Source: Apostichopus californicus (Eukaryota > Echinodermata > Holothuroidea > Aspidochirotida > Stichopodidae). From it: DNA of 24,361 nt. Shown one piece after another: positions 10,574 through 20,700 of the stretch. Within the stretch, counting starts at the first letter, position 1. Every line of letters begins with the position of its first letter. A program made the position numbers and the translations under genes. The notes under the pieces were generated by a model, which saw only the letters and a program-made list of their open reading frames with translations, did no database searches and was not told the DNA's origin. The stretch lies in NCBI GenBank assembly GCA_020650975.1, contig JAIPMN010014468.1:1-24361 (forward strand), read 5' to 3'.

Positions 10574-10841
10574 ATTCGTCGTTATGCAAAAACGCAGAAC
10601 ATTAGACAAATTGTCTTACTGAGTGGTTATAATGACGAATGTAGTATTCGTCAGTATGTGAAAACGAAAATGCGCCTTAGATGGACATTCGTCAAATCCA
10701 GTCAGAAATAACTAAGAAACTAGACAGTTTTAGAACTTCTAACCCGGCTCAATCGATTCTTCACCCTCGAAATAGGTAACAACAATATTTAACTCAATTT
10801 CGCCAAAAGTGCATATTCGTCACTACGCCAAAACGGGAACG
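10574..10841 (+). repeat. Right subterminal array of 28-bp repeats, including the right TIR
   Basis: Three direct copies of a ~28-bp motif start with TATTCGTC at 10573, 10645 and 10814. They follow the pattern TATTCGTC-NN-TAYG-NN-AAAACG. The last one forms the right terminal inverted repeat (10810-10841). Two extra ATTCGTC motifs (10634 reversed, 10687 direct) lie between them. Confidence 0.7.
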
Positions 10842-10845
10842 AACT

Positions 10846-13266
10846 ATTCGGTGGTAATGAATTGTGTGGAGTACCAATTGACAATCCCAGTTAAACTATA
10901 CGTCGACCTCAAGTCATAACATCATTTAACATAGATTTTTTCTGTCTGTTTCATTAATCCACACAGGAGTGTCAGAATCCACATAAGAGTGTCAGAATCA
11001 CAATAAACTCAACTTTTATCTCTCAAAGGTTTCAGAAAATTTAAATATTCCAAACTCTAAGCCATTTCTTGTTATTTCTATGCATGTCTTTAGCCGAAAC
11101 TAATATCTAATTTACCTCACAGTTTCATCATCGAAGGCTTTGGTATTGTTGGTTCTTTGTACTAGGATTGGCTCTTTCGTGTCATGTGATTCCCAGTATA
11201 TGAACCCATTTTATGTGTGTTAGAGATTTGACTGTCTGACTAATTGAAAGGACTAATATCATTTTATCACGAAGTCTTTTACAAACAAAGCGTGGTATAG
11301 GTCTTAATGAATAGTATTTTTGACTACAGCATATAGAAAGTGATAACTCTGTAAAATCTCTAGATTGTCAGCTTAAGAGATTTTATAAAATATTCCATAA
11401 AATGTAAAGACGAAAAATTAAATCTTTCCAATCCCTCCCACAATTCGACCTCACATATAAATCGTTAGTAGCACAACTTTGCGTTAACACCTAACTAGCA
11501 GTCTAAAAACAAAGCCTTAAGAACTCACCATTGGACGTCTAATGCTTTTTTTTTTGCTCGGTGAGGATCCCCACATCTCCGCCATTTATGAGAGTGTGCT
11601 TCATCGACCCTATAGCCACACCCTCTCCAAGTTCCTTGATCCGTGACCCAATCGATATCACAAACGTGCATATATTACTTTAATATTTAACATTGAAAAC
11701 AATAGTTCAGTGGTTTGTAAATATTACCTAAATGTCTGCTTTTATCTTCAAGTTTACTTTAATATGTATACTTTCAACGTCTCGTGCACCTTCTTCTGTT
11801 TCGCCCTAATTTACTCACGTAAACAATTGTTCAATTCAATTTATTTCTCATATGTACATAACTCACTGACAAAAGTAATTTTAGCAAATTTATAACATAT
11901 GATGGACACTAGAAAAACAATATTGTAGGTAATAATACTTGCTAACGTTAATTTTGTTTATAATGCAAGGTATAGCTTATGATGTGTTCTCCAAATATTG
12001 AATAAAAACAATTAATGAACGATCGACGATTGTGAGAAGTACATTTATTAAATTTAACATATCAGTCCTACTGCACCATTCGACTGACACAGTTCTACAC
12101 CTTCATTCACATCAATAAACTGGATGTTGTTAGAAATGTTCTTATCAAATAAAATCATGTTTTTTCCAGGCTAATAATGTGATTCAATAGATTGATTATT
12201 ATAGGGGATATCTACTTCAGAAGAATCACAATTTCGTAAAATTTTCTTCTTTTTAATTGTTCTTCTGTTGTTGTTTTTTTCATCTTAATATCCCCTTTTC
12301 TTGTTCACTTACAAAGAAACTTCGTTGTTGAAGTATAGACTGACTTTTTTCATATCACCAGTTGGTTATAGGCTTTATACAACGTGGATCTTTAGCTCTG
12401 TTTCTCTTGGAATGATCATCTGGGATAGCTGATAGCTGTTTTTAATTTAAAAGAGCAGGCTGTGTATGTAACATAACTTATCTCACTCGCAAATAAATAT
12501 AGTCACAATGCATATTCGGTACGGTTTCATCATTCTGAGCTACATTCTTAACATTTACAAGATACATGTTAAAACCCGCGACAAAAAACAAACAAACAAA
12601 CTATCTAAATTCCAGACAACTACCTCTTATTCTACCCTGAAAGGGTCTGTCATTAACAGTTCTCGTCTACAAGGTCCTCACCATCTCTTCCTATGGTATA
12701 CCAGAAAGCATTCGATATATTTCGCCCAACACTTACAATCATGCATGTCATAAAAGAGCTTCAACACAAACGACACTAATGTTAACGATATGCTGGTATA
12801 ACTGAAAAAAAATCAGTTAAATGTTAAGTATGTAAGATACGGTTATCTGAATTTTTCTAAACGAATTACTGCTTATAGAAATTAAACTTTGATTTTAGAG
12901 AAAGAAACTAGCAAATTTTAAAAATGGAAGAATGGGTAAGTACAACCAAATAATCGAACGGTTCTTTATCTCATTGATGTTATTAAGGAGCTATGTGTAT
13001 AAAACATATAAAAACACCTTATTCTCGTACACATTTGTGTTAATAATATTACATGATGAAGTTTATCAACGATAACATATTTGCATAAGGCAAAACTTTT
13101 CTTATTTTGCTTTTTGATTTTTGACGCCCTTTACGATTACTTTCATGTCAAACTTAACGTTACAATCACTAAGCTATACCAAATGAAAACCAAATAAATG
13201 TCCTGCTAACAGATTTATATAGATTCTCATGGACAAGGCGATATAGGCACCTGCAGATATCAGTCT
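10846..13266 (-). other. Intergenic DNA and probable 3' UTR of gene B
   Basis: Gene B stops at 13267, so the adjoining minus-strand sequence to lower coordinates is its 3' UTR. The first clear AATAAA on that strand is the complement of 12044-12049, and ATTAAA variants lie near 12255 and 12443. Which one is used cannot be told. A short, less AT-rich stretch at 11560-11660 has no recognised content. No gene is supported in the rest. Confidence 0.4.
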
Positions 13267-13530
13267 CTAGTTTACGTAAATTGCTGTGGATTCCTCCGGC
13301 ACATTGGGGATCTCATAACAATCTTGCTCAGTTTGATTCAGTTCTGTGGATGATTCATGAGCTGTTGCATCAGATTCCACAGACAAATATTCTGTCTCCA
13401 AAGGTTCCTTCTGAATATCAGATTTGAAGCTAAGACCTTTATAGTTATGATGAAGACTGTCCTTGGTCACCTCTTTCAGGGGAAGATACTGTGCTTCATC
13501 CGGAAAATCTATGACACAAGAGTTCATAAT
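13267..13530 (-). CDS. Gene B, last exon: tyrosine-motif cytoplasmic tail
   Basis: This exon has an acceptor TTTTTTGTAACAG ending at 13531 and is open from 13530 to a TAG at 13269-13267. It encodes about 87 acidic, Ser/Thr-rich residues with no kinase fold. The tyrosines sit in short motifs: AQYLPL, TEYLSV (complement of 13395-13378), CYEIPNV and the C-terminal AIYVN. TEYLSV fits the TxYxxV pattern of an immunoreceptor switch motif. YVN resembles the YxN core for Grb2-type SH2 domains, though it ends the protein. The tail therefore looks like a docking platform for SH2 proteins once phosphorylated; that role is inference. A second acceptor-like TCATAG lies 16 nt further in and would allow phase-1 entry, which matters for the frame question at the 80-nt exon. 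Confidence 0.75.
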   Translation of the reverse strand: MMNSCVIDFPDEAQYLPLKEVTKDSLHHNYKGLSFKSDIQKEPLETEYLSVESDATAHESSTELNQTEQDCYEIPNVPEESTAIYVN

Positions 13531-14036
13531 CTGTTACAAAAAACTAATATATTGAAGATGTTTTTCTTTCATTGTGGGATCCTCGGACCTCAATAATGAA
13601 ACTTGTTAAAACTCAATATATATTTCTCTGAACAGTTCTCTCTTCAATAGGTATAATAACAACTTATTGTCTAAGGGAACATAAGTTTCAATAATTTATT
13701 GAAGGAATACATCCAGGAACAATGGTGATGAGAGTGTGCGTAACATGTCATTACCGAAGTTATTGTTACATTGCTTACTTTGGCAATTTCAAGTTTCAGT
13801 TTCTTATGACTAATACAGCGAAACATAAGTAAACTCTTCTTTGAGTCAAATTAAATCTGAAAAGGTATTCGTTGTCTTTTCGTATATATTGCTTAATATT
13901 CAGCCCTATTTCAAAAGTTTTAATGCTAACACATGCAACAGGTTTGTAACCTCAACTTTGCAACATAACTCAAAGCCAATCATTCCTTTTAACTTTTGCA
14001 GTAGATATTTTGAAATGAATGCGTTTCATATCTTAC

Positions 14037-14116
14037 TTGGTTCAGCATAATCTTCATCTTTTTCCTCGGTCGCTTTTGTATCTTTAATTTGTTGAGTATG
14101 TGCACTGTTTGAATGT
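14037..14116 (-). CDS. Gene B, 80-nt cytoplasmic exon (frame ambiguous)
   Basis: Splice sites are very good: a long pyrimidine tract with TTTTCTTCCAG before 14116 and GTAAGA after 14037. The upstream exon ends in phase 1, which gives the frame NIQTVHILNKLKIQ... This leaves in phase 0 and joins the last exon correctly. A second frame, one base over, is also open and looks more like a receptor tail: HSNSAHTQQIKD, then EEKDEDYAEP. It would join the last exon through its internal TCATAG acceptor. Only the first frame is phase-consistent with the sequence as given. The second would need one extra base at the preceding junction. The exon call is firm; the translated frame is not. Confidence 0.6.
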
Positions 14117-14275
14117 CTGGAAGAAAATAGAAACAAAATAAGAAGAACAGGAAACAAAGATACGTAATGTTTTAATTCTCATATTTAATTATGTTTATTC
14201 TGAAGTTAGAATACATAGTCAGACTTTTTGTATATAACATGATCATTTTTTTTTAATCGTATCATTCAATCTTAC

Positions 14276-14358
14276 TTGTTCTCCAAAGGTAATCTTGTAC
14301 TCTGTCAAAATCTCTTTTGCTTAATCCAGTGTTTTGCATGTTGTCACATCGATGTAAC
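14276..14358 (-). CDS. Gene B, juxtamembrane exon
   Basis: An 83-nt exon with acceptor TATGTCTTATAG and donor GTAAGA. It enters in phase 2, completing AG|G = Arg from the transmembrane exon, and leaves in phase 1. Only this frame is open. It encodes LHRCDNMQNTGLSKRDFDRV followed by QDYLWRT, a basic and polar juxtamembrane segment with a membrane-proximal Cys and a tyrosine (QDYLW). The intron to the next exon is short (159 nt). The match of phase and frame with the transmembrane exon is the main support. Confidence 0.72.
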
Positions 14359-15101
14359 CTATAAGACATACAAATCCACATACGAGGATTTAAAAGCAAT
14401 AAACAATAGCTGATCTAACTAGTAATGAATGTGGAAAATCTGTTGATAGAATGAAAGTAGTCCAAACATATCCTTGTCAGAGATGCGAGGCATTATTTTT
14501 TTCTTAAAGGAATAACATTTGCTAAACATCCTTAGTTTTTGCTATTTTTATTCCTCTCACTGATGTAAAAGATTTGTCAACTATATAGGAGGTGTGTGCA
14601 TTAAAAAATTTCTTTACCAATATCACTTCTGTACATTACATGTGACTAGAAATGCTGTGCTTATTTGGTGTGATTTTTTAAGGGATATATTCTTCAATAC
14701 TTATGAAATTACAAATGCCATGATGGTACCTAAATTTCATGTGAGTTACAAAGCCAAGTATAATGCTCAGTTCTTGAGCTTTAATAGCAATGTTATCTTC
14801 ATTTCATGTGCTTTATAATGTATCCATGTTAGTGGGAAGAATACTACAGAACTGAAATTTTGCACCTCTGGGTCCCACACAGAAACATAGTTGTGACAAT
14901 TTGGAAGAAACCAAAGGAAAATTAGGTTCCCAAAAGAATTCAAAACCTCATCCAATCATTGTGTGTAGATGTGCTTCTGGTAAATAAGAGAATGTAAATG
15001 ATTAAAAAGGCTCCAATATTATGCCAAAAGGTAGGAGATAATTTTTGAGATAAACTTGTACTGTAGACTGAGAAGATGGGCTGTAGACCATAATGGATCA
15101 G
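14359..15101 (-). other. Intron of gene B, left part
   Basis: AT-rich intronic DNA between the transmembrane and juxtamembrane exons. Open frames at 14594-14818 (plus) and 14955-14767 (minus) show no domain or splice support. Confidence 0.6.
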
Positions 15102-15482
15102 TCAACAGGAGGGTATAGTGTGCATTAAGGTCACCAGGTGCTCAAGAAATGTGAGAGCTAGTGTGCATTTGTTGCGAGGAGACAGGTAAGCTGTTGAACT
15201 GTGATGTAAATGTAAAAGAGTTACTTAGCCAACTTAATCTAAATTCATGTTAGTTTATACAAAATGAATTGTCAGAAAAACATAGCCTACATCAACAGGA
15301 GAGTATACTGTGCATAAAGGTCATCAGGTGCTCTAGAAATGTTAGAGCTAGTGTGCATTTGTTGCGAGGGGACAGGTAAGTTGTTAAACTGTGATGTAAA
15401 TGTATGAGAGTGACTAAGCCAACTTAATCTAAATTCATGTTATAGTTTAAACAAAAGAATTCTCAGGAAAACAAAGCCTACG
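15102..15482. repeat. Tandem duplication, two ~190-bp units, in an intron
   Basis: Units start with TCAACAGGAG at 15102 and 15292. They share GAGCTAGTGTGCATTTGTTG, GACAGGTAAG, GTGATGTAAATGTA and CCAACTTAATCTAAATTCAT. Similarity is high (roughly nine in ten by eye), so the duplication is fairly recent compared with the other repeats here. No coding signal. Confidence 0.9.
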
Positions 15483-15635
15483 TTGCTCTTTTCATTTCAC
15501 AACAATTGCAAAGCCGAGTAACCTTCATTTCATTTGTGTTTTAAATTATTCTTGTAATTGTTCTGCAATTCCTGAAACGATTGAATAAAAAATAAAAAAT
15601 GAAAGGTCTGAAAAGTTGTGAAACAAAACCCTTAC

Positions 15636-15726
15636 CTTTTGAAGATAACAACAGCCACAATAACCATGAACAGCAACAGCACAACAAGCACTATCGGTAA
15701 CCATAACAAACTGGACGTGGTCTCAT
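15636..15726 (-). CDS. Gene B, transmembrane exon
   Basis: A 91-nt exon with acceptor TTTTTGATAG and donor GTAAGG. Phase 1 in: the G from the FN3 exon plus AT gives Asp. Phase 2 out. It encodes DETTSSLLWLPIV and continues as an unbroken hydrophobic stretch of about 23 residues (LLWLPIVLVV to AVVIF) ending in Lys-Arg. This is a single-pass type I helix followed by a basic stop-transfer signal. The next exon continues in frame with LHRCD. The exon sits between the FN3 ectodomain and the tyrosine-motif tail, fixing the protein's topology: FN3 outside, tail inside. Confidence 0.88.
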
Positions 15727-16200
15727 CTATCAAAAATGGAATATTTAAAGAAATTAACGTATAATACAGAATGGTGGAAAGATTGACATAACCAGGTCAG
15801 GTGTGAAAGATATAATAAAGGAGGACTTCTTTACAAGAACAAAATTAACTTTGATATTATACATTTTTAAAAAACATTGCTTTTAAAGTCTCAGAAAAGG
15901 GTTTTAAACAGCTGAGGTCCATTAATTTAAGTGACTGGATTAAATAGTCTAATAACAGTCGGAGTAATACTACCATGGTAACATCATAAAGAAATCATCA
16001 TTGCTGTATTTAACATAATGTTCACACTCGATTATTATAACATAATTATTTATGCAACTCTTTTCTTTCTTCCTGTTGTTTATTATGTTTTGTTATAGAT
16101 AATTGCTCATTGATATTTTTGGGAGTACTTGTAGACCCCCTCCGGTTTCTATCTAATGATTTCACTATGGACCTTGAAAGATCTGCTTTATTGGCTCAAA
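15727..16200 (-). other. Start of the 7.2-kb intron of gene B
   Basis: AT-rich intronic sequence with no recognised element. Confidence 0.55.
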
Positions 16201-16506
16201 TTATAGCATACTATAGCTAGGAATTACGTAATCGACCTGCCACAGTTGTAAATCGACCTCAGGCTGTATAATTAGCCTGCAAAGCTTCTTAATACCATTA
16301 GGCTCTTTGTGTAAACACTGTGTGGAAATATGTGCATGCCAACAGTATAGTTAATCATACAGCATTCACACGAAGACCCTAGCTCTTACAAGAAAAAATA
16401 TGTGGCAGGCGTTGCAGACTAATGGGTAAAAAGAGGTAATTTTACGACCCAAAGCAGGTCGATTACGTAATCTCAAGAAACTTTTCCATGATAGCATGCT
16501 ATAGTT
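16201..16506. repeat. Imperfect inverted repeat, possible MITE or foldback structure
   Basis: The left arm (16201-16240) and right arm (16454-16506) are inverted copies. They share a perfect 18-bp block (ATTACGTAATCGACCTGC at 16223-16240 against 16471-16454) and a TATAGCAT(A/G)CTAT block farther out, with about 12 extra bases in the right arm. The spacer is 213 bp and holds a small AGGCT/AGCCT hairpin (about 16260-16278). No target duplication was identified. Confidence 0.6.
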
Positions 16507-16735
16507 GGGGTCTATACAGCAGACCATTGAAACATATTCAGTTGTTGATTCTTCGATAGAATCAAGTCTCATTTTTATAGGCAGTATATCTCAATGATGC
16601 AAATTCTCCAGCTAACATGAAAGTATTTGTTTGGTACACTGAGACAGCCTTAGAAAAGACACAGTGTTATGACACACAGCAAACACCAAGCATTAATTGT
16701 TCCGATGAAGCATGAGGCATTATATAGACTGTGAA

Positions 16736-16870
16736 ATGCAACAGTCATGCACCTGCGACAGTCATGCAACAGTCATGCAACAGAATTGCAACATGAACAG
16801 AAATGCAACATGAAATGCAACATGCAACATGAACAGATATGCAACAGTCATGCAAATGCAACTGTCATGT
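16736..16870. repeat. CATGCAACAG-type minisatellite
   Basis: Irregular repeats of ATGCAACAGTC, ATGCAACATGAACAG and similar words fill 135 bp. They look like one ~10-bp unit that expanded and drifted. Each unit carries the octamer-like word ATGCAA. Intronic, with no coding meaning. Confidence 0.85.
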
Positions 16871-17125
16871 GATCCCAAAACAATTCAATTCAAGCTAATT
16901 CAAATTTAGTTTGCGACATGTACACAAAAGGAGCCAATAAAGATGCCTGGTATACATACAAGAAATACGTATATCATGTGCACTAGAAAAAACATAGATG
17001 TTTATGAAGCTAAAGACCGCAAAAAAATCCTGAACCAGAAGAAACGAAAGAAAAACTTAAACGGGAAAATTCTTGTGAGAGCAACGAAAAAACACATGTC
17101 AGTCATTGGTGAAACTGTATAACAA

Positions 17126-17713
17126 CTTAAAGGTCAATGGACACGTATGAACAACATTGTCCTAATCACTCTAAAAGGTATTAGAAATCATGAAAATAGC
17201 TCCAACTCTCATCAAAGTCCATCCAAAATTGACACTTTTACAAGTCTTTTCTTCATTCTGGTTTTATTTATCAATAAATAAATTAGCTAATTATGCACAT
17301 TGAGTTAAGGGAGTGATTGCCTAATTTTCTGTTATGTTATATTTTGTTCTTACAACCATTTTTTCAAGGACACTGAACACAGGCTTTTCACCTTAAGCAA
17401 TTTTTTTTGGAAATATTATAACTGTCCTTTTTGAAAAGAGGAACATCACATTAATCAAATGATATAAGTGGGGGTTGAAATTAGGGGTTAACATCATAAA
17501 TAAGTAGAAATTTTGATGAGCACAACATACCACGTTATACATATATAGCACATATTTTAATGAATTTCCCAGATTTATCAAAACTTCAAATGTGTATATC
17601 TTGGAAATGAAAAGAGCTTTTCGAAAATATCAACAGATTTTGAATGAGATGATCACACACGACAAATGTACTGAATATGGGGAAAACTGGTTAGGTGTCT
17701 GTATTACTTTAAA
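17126..17713. mobile_element. Possible MITE-like element with weak terminal inverted repeats
   Basis: The left end CTTAAAGGTCAATGGACACG and the complement of the right end (17713-17692) agree at 14 of 22 positions, sharing TTAAAG near the tip and GACAC inward. The 588-bp interior is non-coding. No target duplication is obvious, so the call is weak. Confidence 0.3.
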
Positions 17714-18671
17714 CCAGGATATAAACAGTATAGAGAGTGGATATTAAGATCTTGTTATCAACAGCTTACTGTATCTACAAGGAAATATCAGTTACTCTAA
17801 CAAAAATATGAGAAAAGATTATGGAGAAATTTAAGGTTATCAAAATAAAGCTGAAGGGAAGTCAGTGATGATTCATTATTTAATTATGAAACAAGAATTT
17901 CTATGATGCAGTGCACAGTTAATGATAATATGTGTGTTCATTGTGTAGGAAGTAGGCCTGCTGCACGTAAAGAACATCCCTATGAAGTACAGTACTATAC
18001 AAATTGTAGTACTTTAGATCAGTGATGGATTTTATTCCTTAGATAGTTTTTTAATGAATTAATGTTGAACATAATATTTGATATACTGTAATATGAAACA
18101 TTCACAGGCATACAAGTAGGTCTGTAAATTGATCCTCTTACAAATGTGAGCATATTAAACATTGCCAAAATGTCAATTGCATATGTGTACAGTAATTCTT
18201 TAAATGTCAGTCCTAAATATATAATATTTCCCTTTCTTTTCTGGAAATTAATCATAAAATGTATATTACTGGCCTACACATGGTAAACTTAGATATGATG
18301 ACAGTATGGTGTAATATACCTCTGATTGAATTTAGAAACAATTCTCAATTTACATTTAAACTCTGTCCAATCAAAACTTTGAAACCTATCGATTTAGTGT
18401 TGTACACAAAAATAGTATGATATCTGATTGGAGAGTATCATTGAATTCTCTCAAAATGTGCTAGATTGCATGTAGCAACTATTTTGTTTTGTTTTGCAAT
18501 ACCTCTAGAGTATCATTAAAATCTAAGCTGTTCACTCATGACTATTTATAAAAATCACAATGGTATGATATATAATTGATGAGATACATCATTAATATCA
18601 GTAATCAGAGAACTTGGCTACTAAATTACTAATGATAAATTCCAAAACAATTTACGAGTGATGAGCTTAAC
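17714..18671 (-). other. Intron of gene B, no feature recognised
   Basis: AT-rich sequence with no exon-like segment; a 78-codon minus-strand frame (18255-18019) has no recognisable domain. Confidence 0.55.
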
Positions 18672-19189
18672 TGTCACCCCACAACTGTAGCACCCTCTTT
18701 CTACCGTGCCTAGAATGTCCTGGTAACCTTTATAACACTGTGTACCCTCTACGACCGGCTCTTCCAGTCACCACCCTTCCTTCTCATGAGACCACTGCCC
18801 CTCGAAAGTGATCTCTGCCTGGGAGTCGAGTATTAGCCCTTCCCAATAAAGAAGGAAGACTACCCCCCCCCGACTCAAAACCTAACATACAAATTTCTGA
18901 CGCTTCCGATGGGAGGGATAGTTCTCCCTGCCCCGTAGGGAGAGGGACTACCCTTTAAGACCCGTCCACGTCTGTACCCCTTAGCTCTAACAAGAGAGGC
19001 CTAAACCTAAAATAGCAGAAGGTACTTTAAATGTTAGGCCCCAACCCTGTACACCGCGGTGGTTTGAAGGAAAAAAGTATAAATTTTTCCCCAAGTTACT
19101 CCTAGTTACCCTTAGTTACTACGAGTTACTACAAGTCACTAACGGTTACTACCGGTCAATAAAAACAAATACTATACCTCAAGGTGAAC
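18672..19189 (-). other. Non-coding terminal region of the DIRS fossil
   Basis: GC-richer sequence with no coding signal. It contains a hairpin at 18919-18950 (CTCCCT/AGGGAG stem, extended by TAGT/ACTA) and a 10-bp tandem repeat at 19091-19160. DIRS elements are known to carry inverted and internal complementary repeats in such regions; whether these correspond is not established. Confidence 0.5.
19091..19160. repeat. Seven units of a 10-bp repeat (NNNAGTTACT)
   Basis: Seven consecutive 10-mers follow the pattern three variable bases then (A/G)GT(T/C)ACT, the last ending GGTCAAT. The period is exactly 10 with no indels, close to one DNA helical turn. Confidence 0.85.
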
Positions 19190-19465
19190 TCACTGGATCG
19201 CACAAAGACTTGTTAGTAGACCTTTCCTCAGGTCTTTTGTACAGACCGCTCCTCCATCTGGCTGTGTTCCACCACCCTCAGGGAGGTAGGCGGGAATGGA
19301 GACAGGTAAGCTCGTCACTCGTAAATATCCAAACCAGTAAGTTTTGGAATATTTACTTCGTTCCTCGCTTACCAGTCTCCCCACAACCTTAGCACCGAGT
19401 GGCAATGCCTGATGGTGGGAGGCCCGAGGGTGGGACCTTGTACCCGCCGGACCTCGCATCACCAT

Positions 19466-20447
19466 GCTACAAAAAGCCGCCTCGGCCTGTAAAGAGTCTG
19501 AAAGGTAAAAGGCGACAAAAGTTGTTGGTGTCCGTCAAGCTGCTGTCTTAAGGATGTCCTCTTTTGAAACTCCTGCAAAGGGAGCTGTCGAGGTCGCTAC
19601 TCCTCTGATATCGTGGGCTCTCTCAACTGCGAAGGGGCGGATAATCTCTGTCAGCCACTGAGAAAGGGTGTCCTTAGACGCCGCTGAGTAAGGTGCTCGG
19701 GGTAGTATAAAAAAGGATGTGGTAGTTCCTCTAAGGTGTTGAGTCTTGCTTAAATACCACTTGAGGGCCATGACTGGGCCCCACAGTTTGTCCTCTCAAA
19801 CTGAGGAGAGCGTCTTTTTCTCGGGGATGTAGATGTTCCCCGGCAGGAAAGATAGGACCTGATTCTTAGCTATAAAGGACAGGTCGGGGACCATCCTCAC
19901 CCCATGGTTCTCAAACCTGATATGGTTCAGCTTTGTAGACATGGCATGAAGGGAGCTCCTTCTTCTTGCTGACGCGAGAGAGGAAAAGGGTTTTCTTTGT
20001 AAGGGCCGCCAGCGAGGCTGAATCCATTGGTTCATACAGCGATTTTGTTAGTGACTGCAGTACTGCTGATATACCCTTGCTCACCATCCCCCTGATGAGC
20101 TGGGCGATGTCAACGTTGTTGCCTGGGGTGGACCCATCTGCAAAGCCGCGGTGGATTGCCAACCTGTAGTTTTTGATGGTCGACACTTGCTTGCCCTCCT
20201 CGAATAGAGAGTAGAGGAAGTCTACCACGTGCGCCAGAGAGGTATCGGCTGGCAGTACCAGTCTGTTCTGTAACCTTTCCCATAATTTTTGCAGCTGGGA
20301 ATCATAAGTTGCCAAGGTTGATGTTCTCCTGGCGTCGGCTGCCACCGAGGTAGCCGCCTCCGAAAATTTCCTCTGTCTTAGGGAAGTCCTGACAACTGCC
20401 AGGCAACTAGTTGTAGGTGTGTCCCTTAGGATAGCTGGAGTGTCCAT
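19466..20447 (-). pseudogene. Tyrosine recombinase relic of the DIRS fossil
   Basis: The N-terminal part resembles the SAM-like core-binding domain of phage-integrase-type recombinases (STLATYDSQLQKLWERLQ, then VSTIKNYRLAIHRGF). The C-terminal part has the HDIRG box with its conserved Arg, followed by a SKEDILKTAA segment and a FVAFYL-like end, as in DIRS recombinases. It is broken. Confidence 0.8.
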
Positions 20448-20700
20448 TAAGAGCTTCAGGATTTCCCTGAACCATGGTCTGTGGGGCCAGAATAAGGCTA
20501 CCAGTATGACTCTCCCCCTGGAGTGTCAGATCTTTCTCAGCACCTGGCCGATCATGCAGTGCGGCGGAAAAGGGTAGGCTTCCAGGCAATCCCATGGGAA
20601 TGACATGGCTTCGATGTGGGTGCGCCCTGGGGTGGAATCGCCTGAAGCAGAAGATCTGAAGTTTGGCGTTCTCTGCCGATGCAAACAGGTCCACCATCAA
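20448..20700 (-). pseudogene. RNase H-end relic of the DIRS fossil
   Basis: The segment beginning VDLFASAENAKLQIFCFRRF resembles the C-terminal RNase H region of DIRS and related retroelements, where VDLFA(T/S)xxN is a hallmark. It lies directly before the recombinase, as expected for DIRS. Broken. Confidence 0.65.

Larger units (their letters stand above)
6961..10841. mobile_element. 3.88-kb TIR-bounded element, probably a non-autonomous DNA transposon
   Basis: The ends are inverted copies of each other over 32 bp with 29 identities (6961-6992 and the complement of 10841-10810), sharing the core GGCGTAGTGACGAAT. AACT flanks both ends directly, suggesting a 4-bp target duplication. The 7-mer ATTCGTC (either strand) occurs ten times within 330 bp of the left end or 270 bp of the right end: 6981, 7180, 7221, 7232, 7286, 10574, 10634, 10646, 10687 and 10815. 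I noticed only one other copy elsewhere, at 6197. Clustered subterminal motifs are typical of transposase-binding sites. No transposase-like frame is visible, so mobility would need help from a relative. The interior holds a tandem duplication and a LINE fragment. The superfamily is not recognised. A chance pairing of two smaller related repeats, one at each end, is the main alternative. Confidence 0.6.

Noticed and set aside
16366-16572. 68-codon minus-strand frame overlapping the inverted repeat
   Set aside because: Created by the repeat arm and flank; no recognised motif.
16736-16870. CATGCAACAG array considered as a CRISPR
   Set aside because: Units are too short and irregular and there are no unique spacers; it is a minisatellite in a eukaryotic intron.
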